A DNA stretch of 64,000 nucleotides from Nitrospinota bacterium (GTDB lineage: Bacteria > Nitrospinota > Nitrospinia > Nitrospinales > VA-1): assembly GCA_009873655.1 (NCBI GenBank), contig WAIB01000006.1, forward strand, positions 3,674 to 67,673, read 5' to 3'. A model generated the notes under the pieces. It was not told where the DNA came from. It was given only the letters and a program-made list of their open reading frames with translations, and did no database searches. Each line of letters begins with the position of its first letter. Position 1 is the stretch's first letter. This document shows positions 1-8,525 of this stretch, piece by piece. Both the position numbers and the translations under genes were made by a program.

Positions 1-257
1 TGAGCGGTGGTGTTGAAAATAACTCGAACATTATTATTGCTCTTTACCGCAGTGGTTCTGGCGAGCATCAGGTCAAAATAGATTTTTTGTGCCTGTGCAT
101 TGATTTGATGCTTCTCTTTCCATTTAGAGAAATTGGGTATTGCGAATGCTGCGACCACCCCGAGAATTGCCATAGTGACCACCAATTCGATTAAGGTAAA
201 ACCCTGTGGGCCCGCTTGAAAACGCTCCAACCTTCTCAACCCTATTTTTGGGGACAT
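1..257 (-). CDS. Type II/IV pseudopilin of the GspH/FimT type, partial (3' end outside window)
   Basis: The minus strand opens with an ATG at 257 and stays open to the window edge, so the C-terminus is missing and the ORF track omits it. After a short basic leader the translation has GFTLIELVVTMAILGVVAA, the class III prepilin signal: cleavage falls after Gly, a Glu sits at +5, and a hydrophobic helix follows. The next part (NFSKWKEKHQINAQAQKIYFDL) resembles GspH/FimT minor pseudopilins rather than major pilins. The protein would be processed by a prepilin peptidase and join a pilus or pseudopilus. Its place downstream of the pil operon on the same strand supports a pilus role. The AT-rich gap 258-500 shows no other gene. 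Confidence 0.85.
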   Translation of the reverse strand, partial: MSPKIGLRRLERFQAGPQGFTLIELVVTMAILGVVAAFAIPNFSKWKEKHQINAQAQKIYFDLMLARTTAVKSNNNVRVIFNTTA

Positions 258-500
258 TTGATTTCTCTTTGTTATTCTCAATACTTTTAAAGCAAAATAG
301 AGACCAAAATTACCCACCAATATGAGGGGAATAATTTAACCCTTTAAATACAATTGGTTAAAAGGAAATTTTTTTTACCCCCCTAATATAAGGGATGCAA
401 ATTATTTAGTTTTAAGGGAATGGTTTTATCTTATTTTATACATTTTTTACGTTTTTCGCCCATAACTTTTTGAAAAACGCTAAATGAGAGGGTGGGTTAT

Positions 501-1214
501 TTATTTCTTTTGTTTTTCTTCGGGGGTTTGGAGGGCTTCTTCAATTTTCTTGAGGTACTCATTCTCGCTGGATGCCTGGCTTTTGAGCCGGTTGGAAAGG
601 TTATTGATTTGCGGACGCGTATTATCACTTAGGAGGGCCTTGACCTCTTTGAGTTTCTCATCTTCCTGAATCATCTTTTTCAAAAAAGATGCAATTTCTT
701 TTAACAAGGGAAGCATGGAGGTCGAAACCTGTTCCAGCAACCCTTCCTTTTGGGGAATGGTTTCTAAAACAGCACTCCTCAATATTCTCCATTTTGTTTT
801 CATTGCATTTCCGGCACTCAGGGGTCGTTGATAGATTGCGTCGTAACGAGGCATGTCTTCTTCAAAAAACGCAACGACTGATTCCAGGGCGCTTTTGTCA
901 GTTCCTGTCAGAGGATTCGATTTTTTTTCCCCGGGTTCCCCTTTGGTTTCTCCGGGAAGAGGAGGAATTTGCTTTTCCTCTTCTTTTGTTTCCGGTTCAG
1001 GCTTTACCTTCGTTGCTTTTATTCTGGGCAAGGCTCTTAGCCTCATTTTTTCCTCGCGAAACTCTTCGGGGACGCGGCTGGGATTGTCCGTGAAATGAAT
1101 TTTTCCGTTTTCATCTCTCCATTTATATATTGCCGCCTCAGACCCTGCACAAAACAGGATCAGAAAATGGACTGTAACTACCAGCAAAATTAATTTTTGA
1201 ATCACTCGGCTCAT
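501..1214 (-). CDS. Secreted DUF4124-domain protein with charged C-terminal half
   Basis: A 237-residue protein with an N-terminal signal peptide (hydrophobic residues about 7-27, ending GSEAA). A short DUF4124 motif follows directly (IYKWRDENGKIHFTDNPSRVP). DUF4124 is a small domain common at the N-terminus of exported envelope proteins, and its function is not known. The middle is a Pro/Glu/Lys-rich linker, and the rest (about 110-237) is charged and probably helical. The start lies 9 bases after the aroB stop on the same strand, so it is probably the last gene of the pilM-to-aroB operon. A periplasmic role linked to the pilus is inference from position only. Confidence 0.8.
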   Translation of the reverse strand: MSRVIQKLILLVVTVHFLILFCAGSEAAIYKWRDENGKIHFTDNPSRVPEEFREEKMRLRALPRIKATKVKPEPETKEEEKQIPPLPGETKGEPGEKKSNPLTGTDKSALESVVAFFEEDMPRYDAIYQRPLSAGNAMKTKWRILRSAVLETIPQKEGLLEQVSTSMLPLLKEIASFLKKMIQEDEKLKEVKALLSDNTRPQINNLSNRLKSQASSENEYLKKIEEALQTPEEKQKK

Positions 1215-1223
1215 GAGTTGAAT

Positions 1224-2306
1224 TTAAATTTCTGATTGGAGCAATTTAAAAATATCTGCCTCGGGCATATCATCAACAATCTCTATTTTTCCAATTTCCT
1301 TAACCAGGATAAATTTTATTTTATTATTCATCGTCTTTTTGTCGTGATAAAGAGATTCAATGATGGACTGTGAATCCAAATCGGGAAGGTCTGCGGGCAA
1401 GCCACATTTTTTTACCAATTCTTTTATTCGAATTGGAACTTCTTCCGAGCATTTTCCCAGTTGGTGCGAAAGTTTTGCCGCACATACCATTCCAATGGCT
1501 ACGGCTTCCCCATGGATAAACTGCGAATAATGTGTCAAAGCTTCGATTGCATGCCCCAGGGTGTGGCCAAAATTTAAAATCATACGGTAATGGCTTTCCC
1601 GTTCATCTTTTTCAACCACATCGGCTTTGATCGCACAGGAAGTTTTAATAATATGAGCCAGGCACTCTTTATCCAGTTTCAAAATTTTTTCCACGTTCTT
1701 TTCCAGATAGTCAAAAAGGTCGGCATCATAAATGACCCCATATTTAATGACTTCCGCAAGCCCGGCACGGAATTCGTTTTTGGGGAGAGATTGCAGAGTA
1801 TCCAAATCGGCAATAACCAGGCGAGGCTGGTAAAATGCACCAATCATATTTTTCCCCCTGGGATGGTTGACTGCCGTCTTGCCTCCCACACTGCTGTCTA
1901 CCTGGGAAAGCAAAGTAGTGGGCACCTGGACAAAGGGAATCCCCCTTTGGTAAGTGGCTGCAACGAACCCCACCAAGTCTCCTATGACCCCACCTCCCAA
2001 AGCAACCAGAACAGACTTTCGATCGCATTTTAATTCCAGAAGCCGGTCATAAATTTTTTCCGCCTGCTTCAGGGTTTTTGAAGTTTCTCCTTCGGGAACT
2101 TCAATGACATCGGTTGCCCAGCCTTGATCTTTAAATCCAGATGAAAGCTTGTCGCCATAAAGTTGGCAAAGGAACGGATGAGTGATTAATACAATTCGGC
2201 TGGGCTGAAGAGTCTGGGAAAGGGACTCTCCCACTTTTGCAAGGAGTTCAGGACCAAGGAGAATATCGTAGCTTCTTTCACCCAGGTCAATTTTTAAGCG
2301 TTGCAT
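1224..2306 (-). CDS. aroB: 3-dehydroquinate synthase
   Basis: AroB converts DAHP to 3-dehydroquinate in the shikimate pathway, using NAD+ and a divalent metal in the cytoplasm. The 360-residue length is normal. Visible landmarks are the nucleotide-binding GGGVIGD at 104-110, the SSVGGKTAVNH segment around 138-148, and metal ligands that fit Glu185, His248 in GHTLGHA and His265 in HGEAVAIGM. It lies downstream of pilQ on the same strand. In many gammaproteobacteria pilMNOPQ is followed by aroK-aroB; here aroK is absent between pilQ and aroB. The identification is secure. Confidence 0.97.
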   Translation of the reverse strand: MQRLKIDLGERSYDILLGPELLAKVGESLSQTLQPSRIVLITHPFLCQLYGDKLSSGFKDQGWATDVIEVPEGETSKTLKQAEKIYDRLLELKCDRKSVLVALGGGVIGDLVGFVAATYQRGIPFVQVPTTLLSQVDSSVGGKTAVNHPRGKNMIGAFYQPRLVIADLDTLQSLPKNEFRAGLAEVIKYGVIYDADLFDYLEKNVEKILKLDKECLAHIIKTSCAIKADVVEKDERESHYRMILNFGHTLGHAIEALTHYSQFIHGEAVAIGMVCAAKLSHQLGKCSEEVPIRIKELVKKCGLPADLPDLDSQSIIESLYHDKKTMNNKIKFILVKEIGKIEIVDDMPEADIFKLLQSEI

Positions 2307-2362
2307 AAAAGGGAAATCAATTTCTTAGTAAAGATTATAATTTTTTAAATTCCTATTTTCCC

Positions 2363-4204
2363 TTAATTGTAGCCATTGTCAACAATCGTCGGAGTCACAA
2401 ATATCAGCAGTTCACTAAGAGTATCGGATTCATTGAATGATTTAAATAAAACCCCCAGAAACGGAATTTTGGAAAAAAATGGGACTGCCTTTTTATTTTC
2501 AGCTACGTTGCTGGTATAGATTCCCCCGAGTACCGTTGTGTCGCCGTTTTCCACCAAAACTTCTGAATGGGTTGTCTTAGTGGTAACTGTGGGAACATTT
2601 TGCACCTGTTGAGAGAAATCAACATCGTCGTTGGTTGTGTCAATCGTCATATAAACCTGCCGGTCAAAAGTTACGTGCGGCACAACAGTCATACTGAGGT
2701 TTGCATCGATAAACTGGATGGCACTTCCATTTACTCCAACCGTTTGATAAGGAACCTGGCGGCCACTTGTAATCCTTGCCTCCTTATTGTCCGCCGTGGT
2801 TACTTTCGGGCTGGAAATTATCCGGGCCTTACCTTCCTCTTCCAGAGCTTCCAATTGAATATCGACTGCAATCCCTCTCGCAATGCTGCCCAGGGTCAGG
2901 TCAAAACCTGACACGCTTCCTGATTCAATATTTGTTGATTGTCCCAGGTCAACCAGAAAGTTTGAGTTTGCGGTTGCGTTAGTGGACTGCGCCAATATGG
3001 CAGCATTTGGATTATTGGTTTGAGCCAGTGAACCGGTAAACCCCCATTGTACTCCCAACTCCTGACTGACAGTTTTTGTTAGCTCCACTATTTTCGATTC
3101 TATCAATACCTGCGGTGTTGCGACATCAAGAACCCGGATGGTCTCCAGCATATCATCCACGTGCTTGCGGAGGTCATTCAAAATTATGGTATTGGTGCGG
3201 GCATCAACCGTAACACGCGCATCTATCCGTGTGCTCCTCAACGCGCCCAGCGCGGCGGAAAGTTCAGTGATATCGGCATTGTTGATTCTCACTACTTCGG
3301 TAACCAGCTCTTGCGCGTTTCTTTGATACGCCAGGTCCGCCGCTTTTTGGGCTTTCTCGGCAGTGCGGGCCGCTTCTTCCGCAGCAAGAGTTGCCTTAGT
3401 CGCGACTCGAACGATGTTGTTTTCCAGACATTCCCTGCCCAAATCATTGTTCGAAAGAAACACCTCCATGGCTTCGTTCCATGGAACATCGTTCATTCGC
3501 ATATTCACGGTGCCGGACAGATCGGATGAAAGAATAATATTGAACCCGCTTACCTCAGCGAAAATCCGGATCAAACTACGAACATCTGCTCCCTGGAATT
3601 CAAATGAAATGTTTTCTTTTTCTCCATACAACATGGGATAACAGGTATCATCAGAAGAGTTCTCGCCTTCACTTATGATGGTTGCCGCATCTTTGATGTC
3701 TTCCAATTCCGCCTTTTTAACGTCTTTCGTTTCTTCTGGTTTTGATTTTTCAGAGGATGCACTTTCGGCCCGGGCCAATTCCAAAGCCTCGGATTGCAAT
3801 TGGACAGACAAGGTATTGGCGGTCGGCTTGAGAATTTCATAATTCACCGACTGATTGAGGACGACTTCAAGACGTAATACCCCCGCTTCTTCAAATTCCA
3901 ACGAGCGAATCGATTCCACCGCTCCTTTTTTCACCAGGGTGATCCCCGGGAGATTTCCTTTTTCCATATCCGGAAAGTCCAGCACCAGACGAAGGGGGTT
4001 CAGCAATTTAAACGCGGTGTACTGGATCGGCTGGGTGGATTCAATCGAAATAACCGCACCATCACTTCCCGAAGAATCCGTTTTCAGCGCGACGATACTG
4101 CCTTTCGATGCCTGGGCCTGGACCAGATTGGAGGGGATCCAAACGCTGACACCGGCACAGACAATCAGAAAAAGTATTAAAAAAGATTTTTTGAATAAAC
4201 GCAT
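2363..4204 (-). CDS. pilQ: Type IV pilus secretin PilQ
   Basis: PilQ forms the outer-membrane ring through which the pilus fibre leaves the cell. The 613-residue protein has a signal peptide (about 1-31), one AMIN domain (about 40-135), an acidic/lysine linker, an STN/secretin N0 domain (about 195-270, FEFQGADVRSLIRIFAEVSG), an N1-type domain (about 300-365, with DARTNTIILND) and the C-terminal secretin barrel, including the family tail VPFFSKIPFLGVLFKS. Many PilQ proteins carry two AMIN domains; only one is evident here. The Lys/Ala-rich stretch AEEAARTAEKAQKAADLAYQ between N0 and N1 looks helical. The gene lies 12 bases after the upstream pilP-like gene. Confidence 0.95.
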   Translation of the reverse strand: MRLFKKSFLILFLIVCAGVSVWIPSNLVQAQASKGSIVALKTDSSGSDGAVISIESTQPIQYTAFKLLNPLRLVLDFPDMEKGNLPGITLVKKGAVESIRSLEFEEAGVLRLEVVLNQSVNYEILKPTANTLSVQLQSEALELARAESASSEKSKPEETKDVKKAELEDIKDAATIISEGENSSDDTCYPMLYGEKENISFEFQGADVRSLIRIFAEVSGFNIILSSDLSGTVNMRMNDVPWNEAMEVFLSNNDLGRECLENNIVRVATKATLAAEEAARTAEKAQKAADLAYQRNAQELVTEVVRINNADITELSAALGALRSTRIDARVTVDARTNTIILNDLRKHVDDMLETIRVLDVATPQVLIESKIVELTKTVSQELGVQWGFTGSLAQTNNPNAAILAQSTNATANSNFLVDLGQSTNIESGSVSGFDLTLGSIARGIAVDIQLEALEEEGKARIISSPKVTTADNKEARITSGRQVPYQTVGVNGSAIQFIDANLSMTVVPHVTFDRQVYMTIDTTNDDVDFSQQVQNVPTVTTKTTHSEVLVENGDTTVLGGIYTSNVAENKKAVPFFSKIPFLGVLFKSFNESDTLSELLIFVTPTIVDNGYN

Positions 4205-4216
4205 ACTTTCTCTTAT

Positions 4217-5683
4217 TTATATATTTTCCGCAAACTCGATGGTTCTCTGTCGAGTTAAAATATTTCCCAGATAGTCACGAGATTTTTCAATTACAATAAT
4301 TCTTTCAGGCTGGACCTCTTCAACAAAGCCAAACCGGGGACCAATCAGGTCTCCCTGATCCACTACATGGCCCTTTTGGTCCGGAGTTTCAATCAAAGCT
4401 AAGATTTCAGTGTTTTTTGAAATGGTGCCTGTTAACTTTAAGGTTTCATATTCGGCCTGCAAAGGGGTTTTGGAAACCTTGGTCTCACTGGCTTGTTCGA
4501 GAACCGTCCGATATGCCTCAACGGAATCAGCATATTCATCATCGTTCATTGCCATTAAGTCTTCCCGGTTATTGAATAAACGCTCATAGTATTTTAATTT
4601 TCTGAACAATTCGGGTTGTTTCTTTTCGATTTTACTCATCACATAAAGAGAGATGGGAGGTATATTTTCCAGTTCACCTCCAAATTGTCGAGCCATGGAA
4701 ACAATTTCAGTTTCTTGCGTTTGCACCGGGCCTTGATCCGTAAAAAGCGGCTTGAAGGGATCACGAAGCCGGACCAAAAGATACCTTTGCCCTGCCGGGG
4801 CAAGTTGCCTCATTAATGGAAATTCGGGTCCCCCCTCCTCGATTTCAAGCAATAACTTTTTTTGTATTTTATGGACTTCGGCTAATGTACTTTTGGTTCC
4901 TTTTGCAAAACCATTTATCGCTGAAAAACTAAACCATCGACCTGCGGGGGATTCCAGGTAACGGGCATAAGATTTTAAATCCGCTTCCTTAATATCTCTA
5001 AAATCAAATAATCTCTGGAGCCTGACCTGTTCCCGGATGTACTCTGCCTTTTCGTTTTTTAGCATTTTCATCACTTTGACAAGCCTTTTTCCCTGCAAGT
5101 TGTCGTTAAAGGGAAACATGGTTTCAACATAGGCAAGAAAAAGGGTCTGGATATTCTCCACCATCGCTTCCTCAGACAGGATCCTTTCCATCACCAACAA
5201 ACGGGACTCATTTGGAGGTGTCACCGTGATTTGCTTTTTGAATTTTTCCCGTTCATTTTTATTGTCCGAAGAATTGCCCTCTATTTTTGCCCTTAAAATA
5301 TTTTGTCCTGTTCGGCCTTTAAACCATGCTATAGAGGTCTCTGCATGTCCCCGATCGAACCCTGCAAGAAAAGTTTTCCTTAAATTTGCCAGGACCCTGC
5401 GCGGCCCCTTTTCATGCCGCATAAGATTTTTGGCAAACCCCGTCTGGCTCGGCTTTAGTGACTTTCGATCAATATTTTTATATTCTTCAAGAATAGATTC
5501 CACTTCTTGATAGCGAGTGCTTAATCCGCTTGTCCTCAGTAACTTTTCAATGGTTTTAATCTGGAGTTTGTTCTCACGAGGCATTGCCTCCATCTTGGCC
5601 TGGACTTCTGCGCTCAAAGCCAATACCCATATGGCGCCAAAGAAAAATATAATAAGTATGTTTACTTTTTTATCTATCCTCAT
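4217..5683 (-). CDS. pilP: Enlarged PilP-like pilus protein with DUF2059-like N-terminal half
   Basis: The position between pilO and pilQ and the C-terminus (about 415-488, LKLTGTISKNTEILALIETP, then a VVDQGDLIGPRFG core) fit the PilP C-terminal domain that links PilN/PilO to the PilQ secretin. The RDPFKP motif seen before the domain in ordinary PilP occurs near residue 310. At 488 residues it is far longer than usual PilP (about 170-200). The extra N-terminal region is helical, and its segments near 100-130 and 245-265 (the second with YLESPAGRWF) resemble DUF2059 repeats. The N-terminus is a hydrophobic segment ending in AEVQAK with no lipobox Cys, although PilP is normally a lipoprotein. 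The fusion is seen in the sequence; the DUF2059 label is inference. Confidence 0.8.
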   Translation of the reverse strand: MRIDKKVNILIIFFFGAIWVLALSAEVQAKMEAMPRENKLQIKTIEKLLRTSGLSTRYQEVESILEEYKNIDRKSLKPSQTGFAKNLMRHEKGPRRVLANLRKTFLAGFDRGHAETSIAWFKGRTGQNILRAKIEGNSSDNKNEREKFKKQITVTPPNESRLLVMERILSEEAMVENIQTLFLAYVETMFPFNDNLQGKRLVKVMKMLKNEKAEYIREQVRLQRLFDFRDIKEADLKSYARYLESPAGRWFSFSAINGFAKGTKSTLAEVHKIQKKLLLEIEEGGPEFPLMRQLAPAGQRYLLVRLRDPFKPLFTDQGPVQTQETEIVSMARQFGGELENIPPISLYVMSKIEKKQPELFRKLKYYERLFNNREDLMAMNDDEYADSVEAYRTVLEQASETKVSKTPLQAEYETLKLTGTISKNTEILALIETPDQKGHVVDQGDLIGPRFGFVEEVQPERIIVIEKSRDYLGNILTRQRTIEFAENI

Positions 5684-5715
5684 TTTCCATGACTCACTAA
5701 ATCAACAAACCAGGC

Positions 5716-6402
5716 TTAGTGCCCGGCCTTTTTTTTCTTCTTCTTTTTCTTTTTCGCAGCTGGCTTTTTACCCGCTACGGGCCTGTTATCCGAACCTTCT
5801 ATAAAAGAGTATGCTTTCGCGGTCATCGCAGTTTGCAAAAGATGAGCGCTCTGTCCCGTCGGGCCATTTGGTCCAATGATGGGAACCTCTAAAGTTTCCA
5901 GAGTCAGGTTTTCGAAACTGACGAGCTGTAAAAGGTTTTGCATGTACTCAAAAAAGTCAAGAGTGCTCCACAAATCACCCCGCAACCTTATTTGAAGAGG
6001 AATCTCTTTATAAAAATCGTTTATTGTGCCCTCGGTTAGTTCGAAATTTAACAATTCTATTCTTCGGTTCTCTCCGAATCTCGACACCTTATTCAACAAA
6101 TCAGGCAGTTCATCGACAACCGGCATTTGGTTTTTATATGCATCAAGCTGTCCGGACACCCTTGCTAAACCCTTTGCAGCCAAATCTCCCTTTTTTACGA
6201 TGGCCTTATGGCGCTTTAATGTTTGCTCTGCATTTTTCTTTTTCTTCTCAAGTTCCGCCAATTCGGTGCTGGTAGCGCTGAACAAGGTAAAGTAATAAGC
6301 CACAATGATAACAAGGCCCACACCCGCAGCGCCCGCAATCAGGTGCATAAACTTGATATCTTCAAGCGTATCGTATGGAAGTTTGTCGAAAAATTTGTCC
6401 AT
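5716..6402 (-). CDS. pilO: Type IV pilus inner-membrane protein PilO
   Basis: A 228-residue bitopic membrane protein. It has a short cytoplasmic N-terminus, one transmembrane helix (about 22-42), a coiled coil (about 45-90) and a ferredoxin-like periplasmic domain with the PilO pattern LPDLLNKVSRFGENRRIELLNF and IPLQIRLRGDLWSTLDFFEYM. PilO pairs with PilN to connect the PilM ring to PilP/PilQ. The C-terminus is a run of nine lysines inside AAKKKKKKKKKAGH, which is unusual for this family. It follows pilN by six bases on the same strand. Confidence 0.92.
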   Translation of the reverse strand: MDKFFDKLPYDTLEDIKFMHLIAGAAGVGLVIIVAYYFTLFSATSTELAELEKKKKNAEQTLKRHKAIVKKGDLAAKGLARVSGQLDAYKNQMPVVDELPDLLNKVSRFGENRRIELLNFELTEGTINDFYKEIPLQIRLRGDLWSTLDFFEYMQNLLQLVSFENLTLETLEVPIIGPNGPTGQSAHLLQTAMTAKAYSFIEGSDNRPVAGKKPAAKKKKKKKKKAGH

Positions 6403-6408
6403 AAAATT

Positions 6409-7083
6409 TTATTTCTTTTTCTTCTTTTTATCTTCCGGCATATAGCTGTAAGCCGTAAAAGAATAAACGGGATACCCCCCCATAATGGTTTGTGTTGACC
6501 TTTGAAGGAACGTCATTTTGTAATAGGGAATTGCCTGGAGATTTTTTATGTATTCCGCTATTAATTGTTCTCCCAAAGCTTTGCCGTTGATTTCTATAAA
6601 TTCGTATGCCGGCTTCTCCTTTTTCTTGCCTTTTTTCCTTCTTTTTCTTTTTTTCTTTTTCGCAGTCGGGGTTCCGAAAAGTATGACCGGAACTTTTTTA
6701 TCTTCCAGTTTTTTGGCTGTCATCTGGGAAACACTATCCAACCAAACTCCTGAAGGGACAGCCATATTCAGGTCGTTTATTATTTTGCTGACGGGCAACT
6801 GCTTTCCGCGCAAACTGTCGATCCCCCCTACAATCTGCTCCTTTCGTTTTTGGGAGGATTGCATTTTTTGAATTGCTTTTACCTGGGGATCCAGTTTTTT
6901 TACAGCCATTTCCAACTTTTGTGTTTCGGCTCTGACCTTGTCGAGCTGAACCTGCGAAACCGCCCAATTGGCCAGAGCCAGAAAAATGATGACGCCAATA
7001 ATGGAAATCGCCTTTACGACACGTTTTTGAATTTCTACCTTTTTTAATTCTTCGCGATAGTCATGGAGGTTTATATGAATCAT
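6409..7083 (-). CDS. pilN: Type IV pilus inner-membrane protein PilN
   Basis: A 224-residue bitopic protein. Its N-terminus MIHINLHDYREE carries the conserved PilN motif (INLLPYREE-like) that docks into PilM. One transmembrane helix (about 24-44), a coiled coil and a periplasmic PilN domain (KIINDLNMAVPSGVWLDSVSQ) follow. Unusual points are a strongly basic stretch near residue 140-160 (AKKKKRKRRKKGKKKEK) inside the periplasmic domain and a Lys6 C-terminus. Its start overlaps the pilM stop by four bases, so the two are translationally coupled. Confidence 0.92.
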   Translation of the reverse strand: MIHINLHDYREELKKVEIQKRVVKAISIIGVIIFLALANWAVSQVQLDKVRAETQKLEMAVKKLDPQVKAIQKMQSSQKRKEQIVGGIDSLRGKQLPVSKIINDLNMAVPSGVWLDSVSQMTAKKLEDKKVPVILFGTPTAKKKKRKRRKKGKKKEKPAYEFIEINGKALGEQLIAEYIKNLQAIPYYKMTFLQRSTQTIMGGYPVYSFTAYSYMPEDKKKKKK

Positions 7084-8213
7084 GTGTGGTCGAACCTCCT
7101 TGTAGCAAGACCCATTGCAACCGTCGATAAACCGGCTAAATCCGTAATCAACCCCTGGTCGAAATTTTTCGGATTGATTTTCACTGCCTGCATGGGGTTC
7201 AGCATTTCAGCGGGGACTTTCAAATAATCCTCCATAAAGCCGTCCATTCCCTGAATCAGGCAACCGCCTCCCGATAAAAGAACGCGTTCCACCTTGCAAT
7301 TGGAAATGGTGGAAAAATATTCAAATGATTTCTGAATCTCTTCCAGGATTTTTCTATATCCCCGTACGATCAGGTCAAGAATTTCTTCCTTCTCGATCCC
7401 ATCCGGAAGGTAGCCCCCTTTTATTCTATGGGTTTGTTTAAAAGGAACCTGGTATTTTGACATAATCATGGTTGAGCAATATCCACCCCCAACCGGGATA
7501 TCTCTTGTATAGCCTATGGAACCATTTTGTAATATGTTTACGTGGGTGAAGGAGTCGCCCAGGTCAATCAGAGCAATGGAGCCCATGGCGGAAAGGTCAT
7601 TGCTCAAGCTGGCAGCATTCATCAATGCAAACACATCAAGATCAATGATGGCTGGTTTCAATCCCGCTTCCAGAAGGACATCGGTTCTCTCATCGATGAC
7701 GTCTCTCTGCACCGCTACCAGGAGGGCTTCTACCATCGGCTCATCCGAGGTTTCGGTTTCATTTTCCGGTTTTTTTTCATCAGGATCGGTTTTTTCATCT
7801 ACTTTTTCCTGACTGTTGTTCCCATTGGCCGGGCCTAAAATCTGGAAATCCAACGCCACATCGTTAATATCGAAAGGAATATATTGTTCCGCTTCTTCGG
7901 TGATTTTCTCCGATAGCTCCTCTTCTGTCATTTGAGCTACTTTAATTTTTTTTATGAAAACCGCTTCCCCGGATACGGAGGCAACCACAAAATTGGATTT
8001 GATTTTTTCTGCTTTTATAAGGCGGGAAAGGGCTTCTGAAACTTGATCCGGTTTTTTAATCGATCCTTCAACGATACTTCCTTCTTCCAGAGGCATCATT
8101 CCTAAGTTGACCAGCTCAAAATTTCCACCCTTAATTTCCGCAAGTTGAACCATTTTTATGGAATGAGATCCCATATCGATTGCAACCAAAGGTGTTTTCT
8201 TAGATAAAAACAT
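7080..8213 (-). CDS. pilM: Type IV pilus actin-like ATPase PilM
   Basis: PilM is the cytoplasmic actin-fold protein that binds the N-terminal tail of PilN. The phosphate-binding motif VAIDMGSHSIKMVQL near the N-terminus and the SGGGCLIQGMDGFMEDYL segment near the C-terminus are characteristic. The ORF track starts at 8261, but the family N-terminus begins at the internal ATG at 8213 (MFLSKKTPLVAIDMG), which gives 377 residues. The sigma-54-type promoter at 8257-8272 overlaps the track start, which also argues for 8213. An acidic insert of about 30 residues (EKVDEKTDPDEKKPENETET) is a likely flexible loop. It is the first gene of the pilus operon. Confidence 0.94.
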   Translation of the reverse strand: MFLSKKTPLVAIDMGSHSIKMVQLAEIKGGNFELVNLGMMPLEEGSIVEGSIKKPDQVSEALSRLIKAEKIKSNFVVASVSGEAVFIKKIKVAQMTEEELSEKITEEAEQYIPFDINDVALDFQILGPANGNNSQEKVDEKTDPDEKKPENETETSDEPMVEALLVAVQRDVIDERTDVLLEAGLKPAIIDLDVFALMNAASLSNDLSAMGSIALIDLGDSFTHVNILQNGSIGYTRDIPVGGGYCSTMIMSKYQVPFKQTHRIKGGYLPDGIEKEEILDLIVRGYRKILEEIQKSFEYFSTISNCKVERVLLSGGGCLIQGMDGFMEDYLKVPAEMLNPMQAVKINPKNFDQGLITDLAGLSTVAMGLATRRFDHT

Positions 8214-8256
8214 TTGAAAATTTCTTAAAGGGTTTTGAATCAAGCCTAAAATAAAA

Positions 8257-8272
8257 AGCAATCCTTATACCA
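8257..8272 (-). promoter_or_regulatory. Sigma-54 (RpoN) promoter upstream of pilM
   Basis: On the minus strand the sequence reads TGGTATAAGGATTGCT. It matches the RpoN consensus TGGYAYRNNNNTTGCW at every specified position, with the required GG-N10-GC spacing. The expected start point is about 12 bases downstream, near 8247, leaving a leader of about 33 bases before the pilM ATG at 8213. Pilus genes in several lineages are RpoN-dependent. An enhancer-binding activator would be needed; none is encoded in this window. Confidence 0.75.
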
Positions 8273-8525
8273 ACTCATCAAAACTGTAAAAATAAGCTCT
8301 AAAAGCAGATATTGTTATTAAAAGAATTTTTCAAATTCATAAAAGCGTATGAATTTGTGCTTACCTGTTTAAGAAAAATCATAACTGAACCTTTAATTTT
8401 GCTTTTCTCGTTAAAGTATTCAAAATTAGTTCCGATAATCGAGAAGACCGGGTTCATCCGGGACCGATTTCTCAACCTATTTTTTTTCCCGGGAATGGAA
8501 CCGGAACCCAAAACTCCTTTTTTTC

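Noticed and set aside
448-480. CGTTTTTC...GAAAAACG inverted repeat downstream of the DUF4124 gene
   Set aside because: The loop is 14 bases and no T run follows on the minus strand, so it is not a good intrinsic terminator.
8299-8511. 70-residue minus-strand ORF and overlapping plus-strand ORF between pilM and the XRE gene
   Set aside because: Both have low-complexity AT-rich translations without a ribosome-binding site, and they lie in the promoter region.
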